A stretch of DNA of 64,000 nucleotides from Daphnia carinata. Taxonomy: Eukaryota > Arthropoda > Branchiopoda > Diplostraca > Daphniidae. Both the position numbers and the translations under genes were made by a program. The notes beneath the pieces were generated by a model that was not told the DNA's origin, did no database searches, and saw nothing but the letters and a program-made list of their open reading frames with translations. Numbering within the stretch: position 1 is the first letter of the stretch; every line of letters starts with the position of its first letter. Positions 40,792 to 52,137 of the stretch are shown here, in pieces. The stretch is taken from contig NC_081338.1 in NCBI RefSeq assembly GCF_022539665.2, positions 930,001-994,000 on the forward strand. The letters are read 5' to 3'.

Positions 40792-43463
40792 CAACGTAAA
40801 GATCAGAGGAATTTTAGATATAGAAGCGCCATATTACTGCAACAACAAGGAAACCGATACAGCACACTTACCCAGAATACCCACTTTGTACACTTTATAA
40901 ACGACGCAGAAACCGGCAGCTTCTTGGAAAGGTTGGACCTGCAGACAATGGATAATAACGAAGAAAATAACAGGATCATTTTGGATCGGATCGTTCGACA
41001 CAGTATATTAGCAAGAAACAAAGTTAATAACCCCAATGGAATGCTGGAAAATGCTAAACGACAAGTAGTGTGGCAATAACAACATGCACACCGGACCATC
41101 GGGACTAAGTTTCACAGCCACCCCGACAGGCAAAGGGAAATGTATGCCATAAAAGAATACCATACCCTCAACTGTGTAGCAGAACAAATCAGGCTACGAC
41201 AGGAAAAACCAGACGATCCAATTGAAAGCCCTTTTGGACCGTTGAATACCATCCAGCAAGAAGGGCACTTCATCCAAAATCAGAATACAATTGTGTGAGG
41301 AGATAGAACAACCAACAATTGGTACACACAAACGTTGTTTAAAGGAAACGGATACTTAGAACTTCCAAAAATGCCGGAACACGATAACCGCAGCCGTCTA
41401 TACGACACAAATCGACAGATCGAGATCTCGTTCCTTAACAAACCAGATCGAGACATCACACCACAAGGATACAAAGTTGTGGGTATACCACTCACATACC
41501 TAATTTTTCCAACGGAAATTACAAGGAAACTGTAGAGGTGTTCGAAACGACTATAAGTACATGCCTACAGAATACCCACCTGGATACTCACCATCAGACA
41601 GTTCAACACAAACACCTGTATCAAAGCCAACACGACAATGCTAGTCCTCCAGGAATGCGCTAACACCAGCTCAATCTGGGGCACATTCAAGCACACAGGA
41701 CAGCTCATGGCAATAGATAGAACTGGATTAAATTCACCTGCATCAGACAGGAAGTGTCTAACACAGAGAGTAGGACGAGTGAGCCTGGGGCATTGTCATG
41801 GCTCCAGCCAAAAACAAGACTTTAGCTTCGAATATCGCAATCCACACCAGCCAAAACGCTTTCAGCGGCAGCCATCATAGCACTACAAACTCAACAGTCA
41901 TTGGACGGGGAAACACTCCCATCTTTTCCGTCACAATGAAAAGAGTAATCAACAACCAAACAGAAAAATCCACAACAACGACAAGCGCTAAAACAACTAC
42001 GAAGCCCACAATAAAAAACAACATTGGGAACAACGACAAAAACAACGGTAAAAACATAACAGCCAACAAACCGACCATAACACATAAAGTTACAACTAAA
42101 CCCAGCATGACATCAACCTCAACAAATCCCCGCTCAATTACAAAGCCAATAATCACGTCAACAAGCACTAAACCAATCACTACTACTAGATCTACGACAA
42201 CTGTTAAAGTAACTTCAACTTCAACAACCACTACAACTACTAAGCCTACGTCAACGACAACAACGCCCACTACGACAAGATCCACAACAACAATACGACG
42301 ACGACGCGCCAACCCATCTCAACTACGCAAAGTACGACAACCGTGAAAGAAAGTCCGACGACCCCACGATCGTCAACACAGACAGCCAGAATGACCCCAT
42401 TAACTACAACAGAAACAACGTCTACAACAGAAGAAAATCAAATTCAGGCCATCGAGGAAAACAATATTCAAAGAGTCCCTGTTAATGGATCAGAAAACTG
42501 AAGATTTAGTAATTAATGAAAATTTGGAGAGCGGTCTACCCAAAAACATAGATGAATTCAACGACAAGATTAAATACGAAATAAATAAAATGCACAACCA
42601 ATATAAAATCAGCATTGAAACAGAACACGAGAACAAACTCGCAAAAGAAATTCGGGACTTCTATTGTAAACTATCAGCAATCAAAACAACAAACTGTTAT
42701 TTTAGCTCAAACAAACGGAATTTTGGCTACATCAGCAGTAGGTTTACCAATCTGCACGAGACTGCAAGGCTTCGGTTAAGCAATAAAACTTCAACAATGT
42801 GGGGTAAAAAGAATTTTTGTATCAGAAATGAAACGAAATGTGGATTTCAACCGTTCTTTACTTACGAAGGAAAGAACTGTACGATCGGAACAGATGGGTG
42901 GTCAATTCACCCATACTCCGATTGTTTTTGGAAAACCTGTAAGTAAATTTAAATGGAAATCCACACACCTGGGAACACAACTCTACAGCAGGAGATTGGA
43001 TACGCCAAAAACCTAGCATTCACATGCCTAATTGAGATCTCATGACAGAATTTGAAGAACTCCATCTTAATGATTTCGACTTCTCACCGAAAAGTCATCC
43101 AGCACACGAAACAATGGAGCATGGAACAACAAACAATGGAATGACCTAGTAGGCAGAATGCAAGAAGGAAATTCCAATTCTGTTGGAGATATTGTGATGT
43201 CAGAACAACAAGATAATCAAATAGGCCACATATTCTCATGGTTTGACAAATTGAGAATAATAGGTCTAACGGCAATTGGATTCGTGCTATTCCTCGTATG
43301 CTTACGGATCTTCATCGTTTGCAACCCTTTCTCGAAGATCAAAGAACGTATCCGCAAAAGCCGAAAGTCTACGAGACGATACGACGATAGCATAGAGGAA
43401 GAACATGAACTCACCTCAATGATACCGACACGTAAACCAACATATCATAAGACATGGTATTGA
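40709..43463 (+). pseudogene. env of element E with mucin-like insert
   Basis: ATG at 40709 gives a signal peptide ('MELILLFIHLLTLI'), then 'FDCNNVKIRGILDIEAPYYC', a cysteine layout like the B-type Env. A stop lies at 40898-40900; later frames continue to 41535. 41930-42480 is extremely Thr/Ser/Pro-rich (listed separately). 42485-42950 has a helical segment and, across two frames, text equivalent to the B Env ('ILATSAVGLPICTRLQGFG', 'CTIGTDGWSIHPYSDCFW'). 43241-43310 encodes a transmembrane helix ('LTAIGFVLFLVCLRIFIV') followed by a basic cytoplasmic tail. It is a chuvirus-like class III glycoprotein by pattern (inferred). Several frameshifts and stops make it a pseudogene. Confidence 0.72.
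41930..42480 (+). other. Thr-rich mucin-like segment in element E env
   Basis: About 180 codons dominated by Thr with Ser, Pro and Lys ('TSTSTTTTTTKPTSTTTTPT'), in frame from 41798 to 42346 and continuing in another frame to ~42480 ('TETTSTTEENQ'). Such tracts are heavily O-glycosylated in viral and cellular mucins. The B and B' Env lack it. The antisense strand is also open here (41875-42312) but only as a valine-rich shadow. Confidence 0.75.
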
Positions 43464-44018
43464 ACAACCATTCATAAGAACGTCCGCTCCTACGCCACTA
43501 ACAGCAGAAAGACATGGTCAAATACGCCCTCCACGACCAAGCGCACCAAATCCAGTAATCTACCCATCTATCGAAGAAACTGAACCATCCAAACGATGTA
43601 CAGGAAAACACAATACATGCACTTACGTCGTCGGGTATGGCATGGTCTGGGAAGATCTATGTCGTTGCATACCAGAAACAGACAATACTCCTAAGTTCAC
43701 CAAGAAATAAAGCCCCCAAATCACACTCACTAAAAAAATAAAAAATAAAAAAAATAAATTTTCTACTCACCCCAGCTTAAAGCTACAATTTGAAAATTTT
43801 TCAATTTGAAACTTCAGCAATTAACTTGGTTATCCATTAGTTCTATCAAAAGGAAAAAAAAACGAACCAACCAACCAAATAAATTCAGATGAAAACCTTG
43901 TATTAAAAAATAACACAAAAAATTACAAAAGTAAACAACAGAAACCAAATCAGATAACAAAAACAAAAACGCAGAAAAGATAGCTGTCCGGAGAATCACG
44001 CTCAGGAAGAGGGTCACC
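43464..44018. other. 3' non-coding part of element E
   Basis: No convincing protein. A-rich stretches occur around 43730-43760 and 43860-43990. Confidence 0.5.
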
Positions 44019-44077
44019 ATGGAGGGGATATTGTACCTACTACCTAATAGACCTAATATTAATCATTAATCCGTGGG
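44019..44077 (+). repeat. Polypurine tract and LTR stub of element E
   Basis: 'atggaggggata' (44019-44030) is a polypurine tract. The following 'tgtacctactacctaatag' begins with TG as an LTR should. After about 45 bases the sequence passes into satellite, so the LTR is truncated. Confidence 0.55.
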
Positions 44078-45631
44078 CGCATTCACATTTAGAATCAATT
44101 TCATGATCTACATTGAAACACTATGAAATATACGGGTATTCAATGTGAATATAGTGTTATAGAATCAGTTTCATGATCTACTTTCAAACAGTATCAAATA
44201 TACGCGTATTCAATGTGAATTTAGTGTTATAGAATCAGTTTCAATAACTACAATCAAACAGTATTAAATATGCTTGTATTAAATGTGAATATGCTGTGAT
44301 ATAGTGAGGTTCAATATATACATTGAAACAACATGAAATATACGTGTATTCAATGTGAATATGGTGTTATAGTATCAGTTTCGTGATCTACATTCAAACA
44401 GCATCAAATATACGTGTATTCAATGTGAATATAGTGTTACAGAATCAGTTTCATGGTCTATTTCAAACAGTATCAAATATACGTGTATACAAGCTGAATA
44501 TAGTGTTATAGAATCAGTTTCATAATCTACATTCATGCAGTATCAAAAACGTTTATTCAATGTGGATATAGTATGATACAGTGAGTTTCAATATCTAGAT
44601 TCATACAGTATCAAATATACTTGTATTCAATGTGTATATAGTGTGATACAGTGAGTTTCAACATCTACATTCAAACAGCATCAAATATACGTGTATTCGA
44701 TGTGAATTTAGTGTTATAGAATCAGTTTCAATAACTCCATTCAAACAGTATAAAATATACGTGTATTCAATTTGAATATACTGTTATAGAAACAGTTTCA
44801 TGATCTACATTCAAACAGTATCAAATATACGTGTATTCAATGTGAATATAGTGTTATAGAATCAGTTTCATGATACGCGTATTCAATGTGAATATTGTGA
44901 GATACAGTGAGTTTCACTTTCTACATTCAAACAGTACCAATGTGAATATAGTGTTATAGAATCAATTTCATGATCTCCATTCAAACAGTATAAATTATAC
45001 ATGTATTCAATGTGAATATAGTGTGATACAGTGAGTTTCAATATCTACATTCAAACAGCATGAAATATACGTGTATTCAATGTAAATATAGTGTTATAGA
45101 ATGAGTTTCAATGAACTACATTCAAACAGTATCAAATATACGTGTATTCAATGTGAATATAGTGTGATACAGTGAGTTTCAATATCTGCATTCAAACAGC
45201 TCGAAATATACGAGTGTTCAATGTGACTATAGTGTTATAGAATCCGTTTCATGATCTACATTCAAACAGTATCAAATATAAGCGTATTCAATGTGAATAT
45301 AGTGTGATACAGTGAGTTTTAATATCTACATTTAAACAGATTCAAATTTACGTGTATTCAATGTGAATATAGTGTGATACAGTGAGTTTCAATATCTTCA
45401 TTCAAACAGTATCAAAGATAGGTGTATTCAATGTGACTATAGTGTGATACAGTTAGTTTCATGATCTACATTCAAACTGTATCAAATATATGTGTTTTCA
45501 ATGTGAATATAGTGTTATGGAATCAGTTTCATTATCTACATTCAAACAGTATCAAATATACGTGTATTCAATATGAATATAGTGTTGTAGAATCCGTTAC
45601 ATGATCTACATTCAATCAGTATCAAATATAC
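44078..45631 (+). repeat. ~70-bp satellite, plus orientation
   Basis: About 22 units with the core 'tatacgtgtattcaatgtga' then 'atatagtg'. Two monomer types are mixed: one with 'ttatagaatcagtttcatga', the other with 'tgatacagtgagtttcaata'. Units end 'tctacattcaaacagtatca'. The array is split by element D at 45631/51960. It is the reverse complement of the block at 34323-35815. Confidence 0.92.
45628..45631 (+). repeat. Target-site duplication of element D, left (ATAC)
   Basis: ATAC precedes the 5' LTR and recurs at 51960-51963 after the 3' LTR. Both lie within a satellite unit. Confidence 0.85.
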
Positions 45632-45870
45632 TGTAGCGCCAATGGACTTTGTTATTATTATACCATTAGCATTTGTCGCTCTGACCAGATGTCGGGAGCT
45701 TTAAAAGCCCGACTGACAAGTCAGAGGTAGTATTAATCATTCAGTGAGTAGCCAAGCTGTTGTGTTGTGTTCTTCGAGGAGTCAATCTGTAGCCTGTCGT
45801 CTAGTGTGTTTTGGTGTACTGCATCTTGTCTACATGTCAATACAAGCTTTAACCCAGTGAAGCTGTTACA
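45632..45870 (+). repeat. 5' LTR of element D
   Basis: 239 bp from TGTAGCGCC to GCTGTTACA. 'ctttaaaagccc' at ~45700 is a TATA-like site. The polyadenylation-type hexamer reads AATACA here and AATAAA in the 3' LTR. It lacks a GC-rich ~40-base segment present in the 3' LTR. Confidence 0.92.
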
Positions 45871-45882
45871 TGGTGGAGATGC
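45871..45882 (+). promoter_or_regulatory. Primer-binding site of element D
   Basis: TGGTGGAGATGC directly follows the 5' LTR, identical to the element C site at 18018-18029. Confidence 0.85.
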
Positions 45883-46045
45883 TCCGGCGTTCTTAACTGG
45901 TCAACTGCACGTTTAACTCAGGTAGGCGTTTGTTGTGAGGGGTCTCTGGAAGTCGAACTCAGCAATTTATTGTTGGGCACGAGGCCACAACAACGGTCTC
46001 ATAGAACGTGTGATTGACAGTGGGTCGCTGTGGGTCCTCGTTTTG

Positions 46046-47900
46046 ATGTCACACGGGAGAGGTGTGATTCCAGACGCTGAGGAAAGGAGTCGTGGGCGAG
46101 CAGCTGAAGAGGCGGCGAAGGAGATTCAGACCTATTACACGGGTTTGAGGCCAGCGACACCTCTAGGTGCAGTGGCGCGAGCTCCGACGAGATTACAGGA
46201 GGCAGTTGCAACATCAATGCGGTCTAAGGGGCGATCAAGAGGCCCCCCCGGTGAGGTGAGTGAGCTCACTTTCGGGCAGAGAGGTACGTGTGTGGCCGAA
46301 GAGGCATCCCAACAAGGAAGTATCCCAGATTTTACGCAGTTTGAGTTGGATTCCGAACAACAGGGTGAAGAATTCGTGGGGGCCCAGAGTCACCAGGTTT
46401 CGGAGAGGCAAGAAACCAGGTGTGCTGCGGAAAAAGGGGGATACGAGCCGACGGTGGCATACGAGCATCGTGAGTGTGCCCGAGGTGTTGGGATCGAGGG
46501 CGACACACGAACCGGAGCGGGAGAAGAGGAGCGACAGGAAGAGCGGATTGTCAACCGAGACCGGAAATTGCATACGCGACGACCGGAGGTGGACGACGCT
46601 GCGTCGCACATCCCGCAAGTAGCAGGACCCGTAAGCCAGGAAAGGATCAAAATACAAGCTATTCCGGCGTAAAGCAGGCGTCGGAGGGTGGAAGCCGTTA
46701 GCAGCGATCAAGGGTGGCGAGCAAGGCAGACTATTGCGACGAATTCGCTCGCGACGCAAGAGACGGTGACCGAAAACCAGGAAGGGGCGCGTCCAGTGTC
46801 AGTGCAAGCGGAAGGCGCTGGTGACAGGAGAAGCACGGTTGGCGTAGAGCCGACGCCACTGGTATCACCGAGAGATCGTCAGGTGCTGATAGTGAGCAGC
46901 TGTCGAGAGAGGAACACGACGCGGCGGAAGAGCGAAGAGCGGACTTTGAAAGAAGAAGCCCGCGAGAAGGCCTACGACCTAGGGCGTCTAGCACGCCGCA
47001 CGCCGCACGCAGCGGTGTTGGTCAGGCCAGAAAGAAGCGGATTGAGTGTCGGGGATTCACCAAGGTGGCAGTCCATAGCCCAGGAAGAGGAACTAGTTTG
47101 GGATCCTTTCCTGGCAGGAGAGGAGGACATGGCGGAAAGGCCGATCTTCTAGTATAAGGAGCCGGAGAAATTCCGCGGCACGGCGAAGGAAAATGCTGTG
47201 GAGTGGATTGATCGATTTGAAAGGATCGGTAGCCACAACAGATGGACAAATAATGACTTGGCCAGAGCGATAGACGTGTCGCTCGAGGGAGCGGTCTACA
47301 ATTGGATTCAAGGCCTTGAGGCTCGGAACGCGCGTCCGGGGCACTGGGAAAACCGAAGAGAGAGATTCGTGGGAGAGCAAGGGCAGCCAGCGCGCGAGAG
47401 GGAAGTACCTGGGCTCAAGTCGTTGTTTTTGAAGCAGTATGTTGCGGTAAACTTGAAGCGACAAATTCTGAGAGGAAGCTGCGGATGAGAGTCCAGGGGA
47501 AAGATGAAGACATAACAGAGTACTACCACGACGTTATGGATTTGTGGCGTATCGTGCAATATGGCGGAAGAAGTTTGCATCGACCACCTGTTCACGGGGT
47601 TAAGCCCAGTAACTTACGAAAGACTCTATGTGCTCGGAATCACGACCTGCGAGGAGTTTCTGGAAAAAGCAAGACTCCATGCAGATGCTGTGAAAACGGC
47701 CTACGAAAGAGGCTATGAAGATGCGCGCCGGGAAAACGAGAAAGCTCCCATCGGGGGAGTAGGCTTTGACAAGATGCAAGAGCTCCAGCGGCAGATACAG
47801 GAGCTGTGCGATGAACTGGCGAAGGCGAGAGGGCCGTCGGGAAAGAAAAGCATCAACGGCGAAAAAAATTAAAATAACCGGAAGCCGAAGAAGAAGAACC
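46046..47900 (+). pseudogene. gag of element D
   Basis: ATG at 46046 is chosen because the start context matches element C. The frame runs to 47488 with in-frame stops at 46670-46672 and 47150-47152. The capsid text 'FRGTAKENAVEWIDRFERIG' and 'SHNRWTNNDLARAIDVSLEG' aligns with element C. Near 47485-47570 the frame shifts twice; 47561-47872 then encodes 'EEFLEKARLHADAVKTAYER' and a coiled-coil end. The N-terminal third is longer than in C and rich in Arg and Glu. Confidence 0.87.
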
Positions 47901-48514
47901 CATTCCGATGTTATAAGTACGATGAAGAAGGGCATATCGCAAGGAATTGTCCAAAGGAAAATAAGCGAGACGGCACGCCAAAGCCTACAAAGCCTACAAA
48001 GCCGCCGCCAGGGGGCGGAGCCAAAAGCAGCCTGTGCTGTGATTGGCGGAGAGCAGAGCCAATCAATGGAGCGGCCAATGGCGGCGATCAGCAGCCCACT
48101 GAAGAAATTTGGATTGGTGGATGCCCCGTTGAAGCTTTAGTGGACACGGGAGCGGTAATTTGTGTAATTACGCCGTCATTAACAAGCAAATTGAAGCTTA
48201 AAATTACCCCATGGGATGGACCCAAGGTGGTGACAGCTGATGGACAACCGATGCAACCAAGAGGGAAAGTTGCCCTGACGTTGAGAAATAAGAACACGTC
48301 GGTGGAAGGGGAAGCTGTCGTGCTGAAAACTTTTAGACCCGACTTCATATTGGGAAGGAATTTGCTGAAGCTCTTTAAGGAATTGAAGATCTGCTTTAGC
48401 AGCCCTCCGAGTGGAGCGTGGGGCGATCGACATTGGAGCAGCCGGAGGAAGAGATGCCTTAAGGAAAGTGACCGCAACAGTGCGTGTCATGGTGCCGAAA
48501 AGGAGTGCCGGTGA
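47901..48514 (+). pseudogene. Zinc knuckle and protease of element D
   Basis: The knuckle at 47909-47950 reads 'CYKYDEEGHIARNC'; the second cysteine of CCHC is Tyr (codon 47918-47920). Protease follows with 'GCPVEALVDTGAVICVITPS' (DTGA at 48143-48154) and 'DFILGRNLLKLFKEL', the C-terminal hydrophobic part. The frame to 48514 then drifts out of homology with C, and the correct text resumes in the frame from 48484. Confidence 0.85.
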
Positions 48515-50084
48515 AGGTGTCTATTCCGGAGGGGGGAAGTAAGGACGCAATTATGCTCTTCCGCCCGGCGAAAAAGCTTCTCGAGAAAAGTGGCCTTTCA
48601 GTGGATCACGCGTTGATTGACTGTACCAAGTCGGATGCAGTGGTTCACGTGATGAACGTCGATCACACAGATCATGTGATTGTGTAAGGGACATCGCTTG
48701 GGCAATTGGTGGCTGTCGACCAGAGCAGCGGTTTTCCACTGGAAATGGAAGATGGACGTGCATCCGGAAAGAGCAGTGAACGGCCTGGAAAGCGAGACCC
48801 GGCTATGTTCGATGAATGTGTGGCGAAGACACTGACAGGAGAAGATCGCGTAGACCTCATTTCGCTTCTGATGAATTTCCAAGATGTGTTCGCTGAAGGC
48901 AGCGATTGTCTAGGGCACTGTACTGTCCTGGAGCATGCGATACCTACGCGGGATGCGGCGCCGATCAAGTAGTTACCAAGGCGACGCGCCTGGCAGGAAC
49001 GGGAGCTCATTAAGGCGAAGATAGACAAGATGCTGCGGCAGGGGGTTATCGAACCTGTGCAGAGCCCCTGGTCATCGCCAATAATCCTTGTGAAGAAAAA
49101 GGATGGGAAGTGGCGATTCTGCATCGATTACAGACGTCTAAATGATGTAACAACGAAGGACGTCTATCCACTTCCGCGCATCGACGATGCATTATCGAAG
49201 ATAGAGGGAGCGACGCTTTTCAGTGTTGTAGTCCTTCAGAGCGGGTACTGCCAGGCGCCAGTCGCTGAAGCGGACAAGCCGAAGACAGCGTTTGTAACGC
49301 CTGACGGCCTCTACCAGTTCCGAGTAATGCCGTTTGGAGTGTGTTCAGCACCGAGCACATTCCAGCGGCTCATGGATATGGTGTTGGCAGGGCTCAAGTG
49401 AACCGATTGCCTAGTGTACATGGATGATGTAGTCATCTTCGGGAGGGATGCAGAGGAGCATCTGGAGAGGCTCGGAAAGGTCTTGTCGTGCTTCCGGAGG
49501 GCCAACTTAAAGCTGAAAATTGAAAAATGTGTCTTCGGAAATGAGCGGGTCGGATGTTGGTCCACGTCGTGAGCCGAGCTGGGATTGAACCAGATCCAGA
49601 CCACTGCAAAGCAATCGAAAAGTTCCCTGGCCCAAACCTCAATGCTAGTGAAACAGTAAAGAGGAAGTGGGTGAAGAGCTTTGTAGGCCTTTGCTCTTTC
49701 TACCGCAAGTTTGTGCCGAACTTCGCCAAGACGGCGTATCCACTCACGGTAATGGAGGGAAAATGAATGTTCCGGTGGGGAGAACCAGAGCGGAGTAGCT
49801 TCGCAGAATTGAAGGCGGCGCTGGTAAAGGCAGCTTGGCTTGCGCATCCAGATTATACGAGAACTTTTGAGGTACACCCGGACGCCTGCGACTACGGAAT
49901 AGGCTCAGCGTTGATGCAAGACAGGGATGGACATGCCATGCCCATTTGTTTTGTGAGCCGAGTGTTAAACAAGTCCAAGAGGAAGTATTCAATCCCCGTA
50001 AAGGAGTGCCTGGCCATTGTATGGGTCATGAAAAAGTTTCGCCCATACATCTGGGGAACGAAGGTGGTGGTGAGGAGCTAGAGT
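48515..50084 (+). pseudogene. RT and partial RNase H of element D
   Basis: The linker 'LISLLMNFQDVFAEGSDCLG' lies at 48862-48920, followed by an in-frame TAG at 48970-48972. RT proper (49030-49401) has 'QSPWSSPIILVKKKDGKWRF' and 'CIDYRRLNDVTTKDVYPLPR'. Motif A reads SVVVLQSGY: its catalytic Asp is Val (codon 49231-49233). A TGA at 49399-49401 precedes 'CLVYMDDVVIFG' (YMDD intact). RNase H starts with 'HPDACDYGIGSALMQ' and 'VKECLAIVWVMKKFRPYIWG' and stops at 50081, where the internal deletion begins. Confidence 0.9.
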
Positions 50085-51555
50085 TGGTGCATTCAAGGCT
50101 CGAATCTTTCGACAAAGAGAGCGTGGAAGTAGCGCATCGTCTTCAGGAGCAAGCAACACTTCTGAATGTCATTTTGGGACACCTGGCGGAACATGAAGCA
50201 CAGATTAACAGCTTGATAGCGGCGTCGGGACAGATGCGCCGCGAACAAGCTCAGTTGAGAAAGACCTTCAATGAGAGCTGGACACACCTGGCGAGAGAAT
50301 TGCTTTATCTCCAAAAAGTGGCGAGGTCGATTGAGAAAGCTAACCGCGCACTGGATTGGACGGCGGAAGTCCTGCATGGATGGCAGACGGGGCTGGCGGA
50401 CGCAGCAATACGGAAGCTGTCACCCCCTGATGTGCCCCCCGAATGTACTGACTCAAGCGTTGGAGTCGGTTCAACAGGCGTTACCACAAGGATGGGGGCT
50501 GACACCGGCCCTTCAAGGGGGTAATGGCTGGAGGGCCTACCAAGAAGCTAGAGTGGAGGCGGCACTGGCAAACGGCAACATCCGATTGTTTATTCATTTA
50601 CCGGTGTTTGAATTTAATTATGCTTTGCATTTACAGTGTTTTCCCGATGCCAGTGGCTACCACATCACTTCCCCGTAAAGGGGAATCGATGTCCCACTCC
50701 TACGCTGGATTGGCTCCGTATCTGGAAGTGTCGCCGGATCGCCAACTGTTTGTGGAGTTCAACGCCGATGAAGCACGTAAATGCGCGCCATTCATGGGCA
50801 GTGTGTGCCCTTTCCTGAAGCTCATTGACCGAAAAGGAAGAATGAAGAGCTGTACGGCGGCTGTGTTTCTGCAGGAGCAGGGAGCCGTTCAAAAGATTTG
50901 CCGTCTGGACAGTAAAAAGTGGCCCGGCATAGATCTGTTTTATGTCGGCGGACGAAAGTGGTGCTACGCTGGGAAAGACAATGTGACTATAGTGCTCCAG
51001 TGCCCTGGTAAAAGGATCGGCGGAATAGGTTTGCCACAAGTTCTGCCATCAGCGGGAGTGATAAAAATCCCAAGACGTTGTTCGGCAACCTCAGATGACT
51101 GGGTTCTGCAAGCGAGCTTTCGACAGATGCTGCCAATGAACGTCACAAGCGTCATTGACGAAGAAGCGGCCGGGATGCTGAGCAGCTTGCTGGTGCCGGT
51201 GATGGAGCAACCGCAACCGGTGGTAAAGAGCCCAATATTGGAGGATTCACCAGCAGCGCTTCGCCCACCAATGCGGATAGACAGAGCGGGGGCGAGTTCG
51301 CATCTGAAAGCGGTCGAAAGCCTACGCCGACAATGGGAGGAAGAGGAGAACGTCAAGCGGTACCCATTTGAGTGGGTTATTGGATTTCTGTTCCCAGTGC
51401 CTCTGGTTATTTATCTGATGTTTGAATATCGGAGGTTGAGGAACCATGTCGATATCCTGTTATTGGCTCGCGTCACTGAAGTGCGAGAGCCCAAAAACGG
51501 GGACAAATCCGATTCCAGCACGGTGGCGGGTACCTCGTCACCGAACATGCAATAG
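50085..51555 (+). pseudogene. env of element D (F-type), 5' deleted
   Basis: Homologous to the Env part of element C. From ~50085 a helical segment 'VEVAHRLQEQATLLNVILGH' corresponds to the helix after the fusion peptide, so the signal, ectodomain start and cleavage site are deleted. A frameshift in a C run near 50435 moves to 'LESVQQALPQGWGLTPALQG'. Another near 50640-50680 moves to the frame ending at 51555, which carries cysteine-bearing text ('CAPFMGSVCPFLKLIDRKGR'), a transmembrane helix 'WVIGFLFPVPLVIYLMF' and a charged tail. Confidence 0.85.
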
Positions 51556-51675
51556 CCTTATTAAATGTAGGCGCTTTGGCCAGCTGAATGTTGGCCAAAC
51601 CAGTAGAAGTTAAATGTGTAGTTTTGTACCCTTTCCTTTATGGGGTTGTCAACATTTCAGGCGCCCCATGCTTTT

Positions 51676-51690
51676 AGGTAGGAGGGAGGA
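51676..51690 (+). promoter_or_regulatory. Polypurine tract of element D
   Basis: 'aggtaggagggagga' abuts the 3' LTR. Confidence 0.8.
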
Positions 51691-51959
51691 TGTAGCGCCA
51701 ATGGACTTTGTCGCCCATCGCGCGATGATAGGCGATCCGCAAGTCAACCATTGGCCAGCATTTGTCGCTCTGACCAGATGTCGGGAGCTTTAAAAGGCCG
51801 ACTGACAAGTCAGAGGTAGTAGTAGCCATTCAGTGAGTAGCCAAGCTGTTGTGTTGTGTTCGTCGAGGAGTCAATCTGTACCCTGTCGTCTAGTGTGTTT
51901 TGGTGTACTGCATCTTGTCTACGTGTCAATAAAAGCTTTAACCCAATGAAGCTGTTACA
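51691..51959 (+). repeat. 3' LTR of element D
   Basis: 269 bp, TGTAGCGCC to GCTGTTACA. Compared with the 5' LTR it has an extra palindrome-bearing segment ('catcgcgcgatg' near 51718-51729) in place of an AT-rich one. AATAAA at 51928-51933. Elsewhere the two LTRs differ by a handful of substitutions. Confidence 0.92.
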
Positions 51960-52137
51960 ATACGTGTATTCAATGTGAATATAGTGTTATAGAGTCAGTT
52001 TTATGATCTACATTCAAACAGTAAAAAATATACGTGTATTCAATGTTAATATAGTGTGACACAGTGAGTTTCGATATCTACATTCAAACAGCATCAAATA
52101 CACGTGTGTTCAATGTGAATATAGTGTGATACAGTTA
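51960..52137 (+). repeat. ~70-bp satellite, plus orientation, right block
   Basis: Two to three further units after element D, ending at the B' LTR (52138). The last unit is cut after 'gtgatacagtta'. Confidence 0.88.

Larger units (their letters stand above)
35816..44077 (+). mobile_element. Element E: decayed gypsy-like retroelement with env
   Basis: Order gag, protease, RT, RNase H, integrase, pol tail, env, and the first bases of a 3' LTR. It is the same family as element A (minus strand, 7110-10115). The left end joins satellite inside the gag region with no 5' LTR; the right end keeps a polypurine tract and a ~55-base LTR stub before satellite of the opposite orientation. Multiple stops and frameshifts make it inactive. 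Confidence 0.85.
45632..51959 (+). mobile_element. Element D: degraded relative of element C, lacking integrase
   Basis: LTRs, primer-binding site, gag, protease, RT, part of RNase H, env and polypurine tract are recognisable, with a 4-bp target duplication in the satellite. Gag, protease, RT and Env are homologous to element C. RNase H passes directly into env near 50085, so the rest of RNase H, all of integrase and the start of env are deleted. In-frame stops, frameshifts and an RT active-site loss show it is dead. Confidence 0.92.

Noticed and set aside
41875-42312. 145-codon minus-strand open frame, valine-rich and apparently membrane-like
   Set aside because: It is the reverse strand of the Thr-codon-rich mucin-like tract of element E; low complexity on one strand keeps the other open.
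46235-46759. 174-codon minus-strand open frame inside element D gag
   Set aside because: Shadow of the Arg/Glu-rich gag frame; the plus strand is homologous in arrangement to element C.
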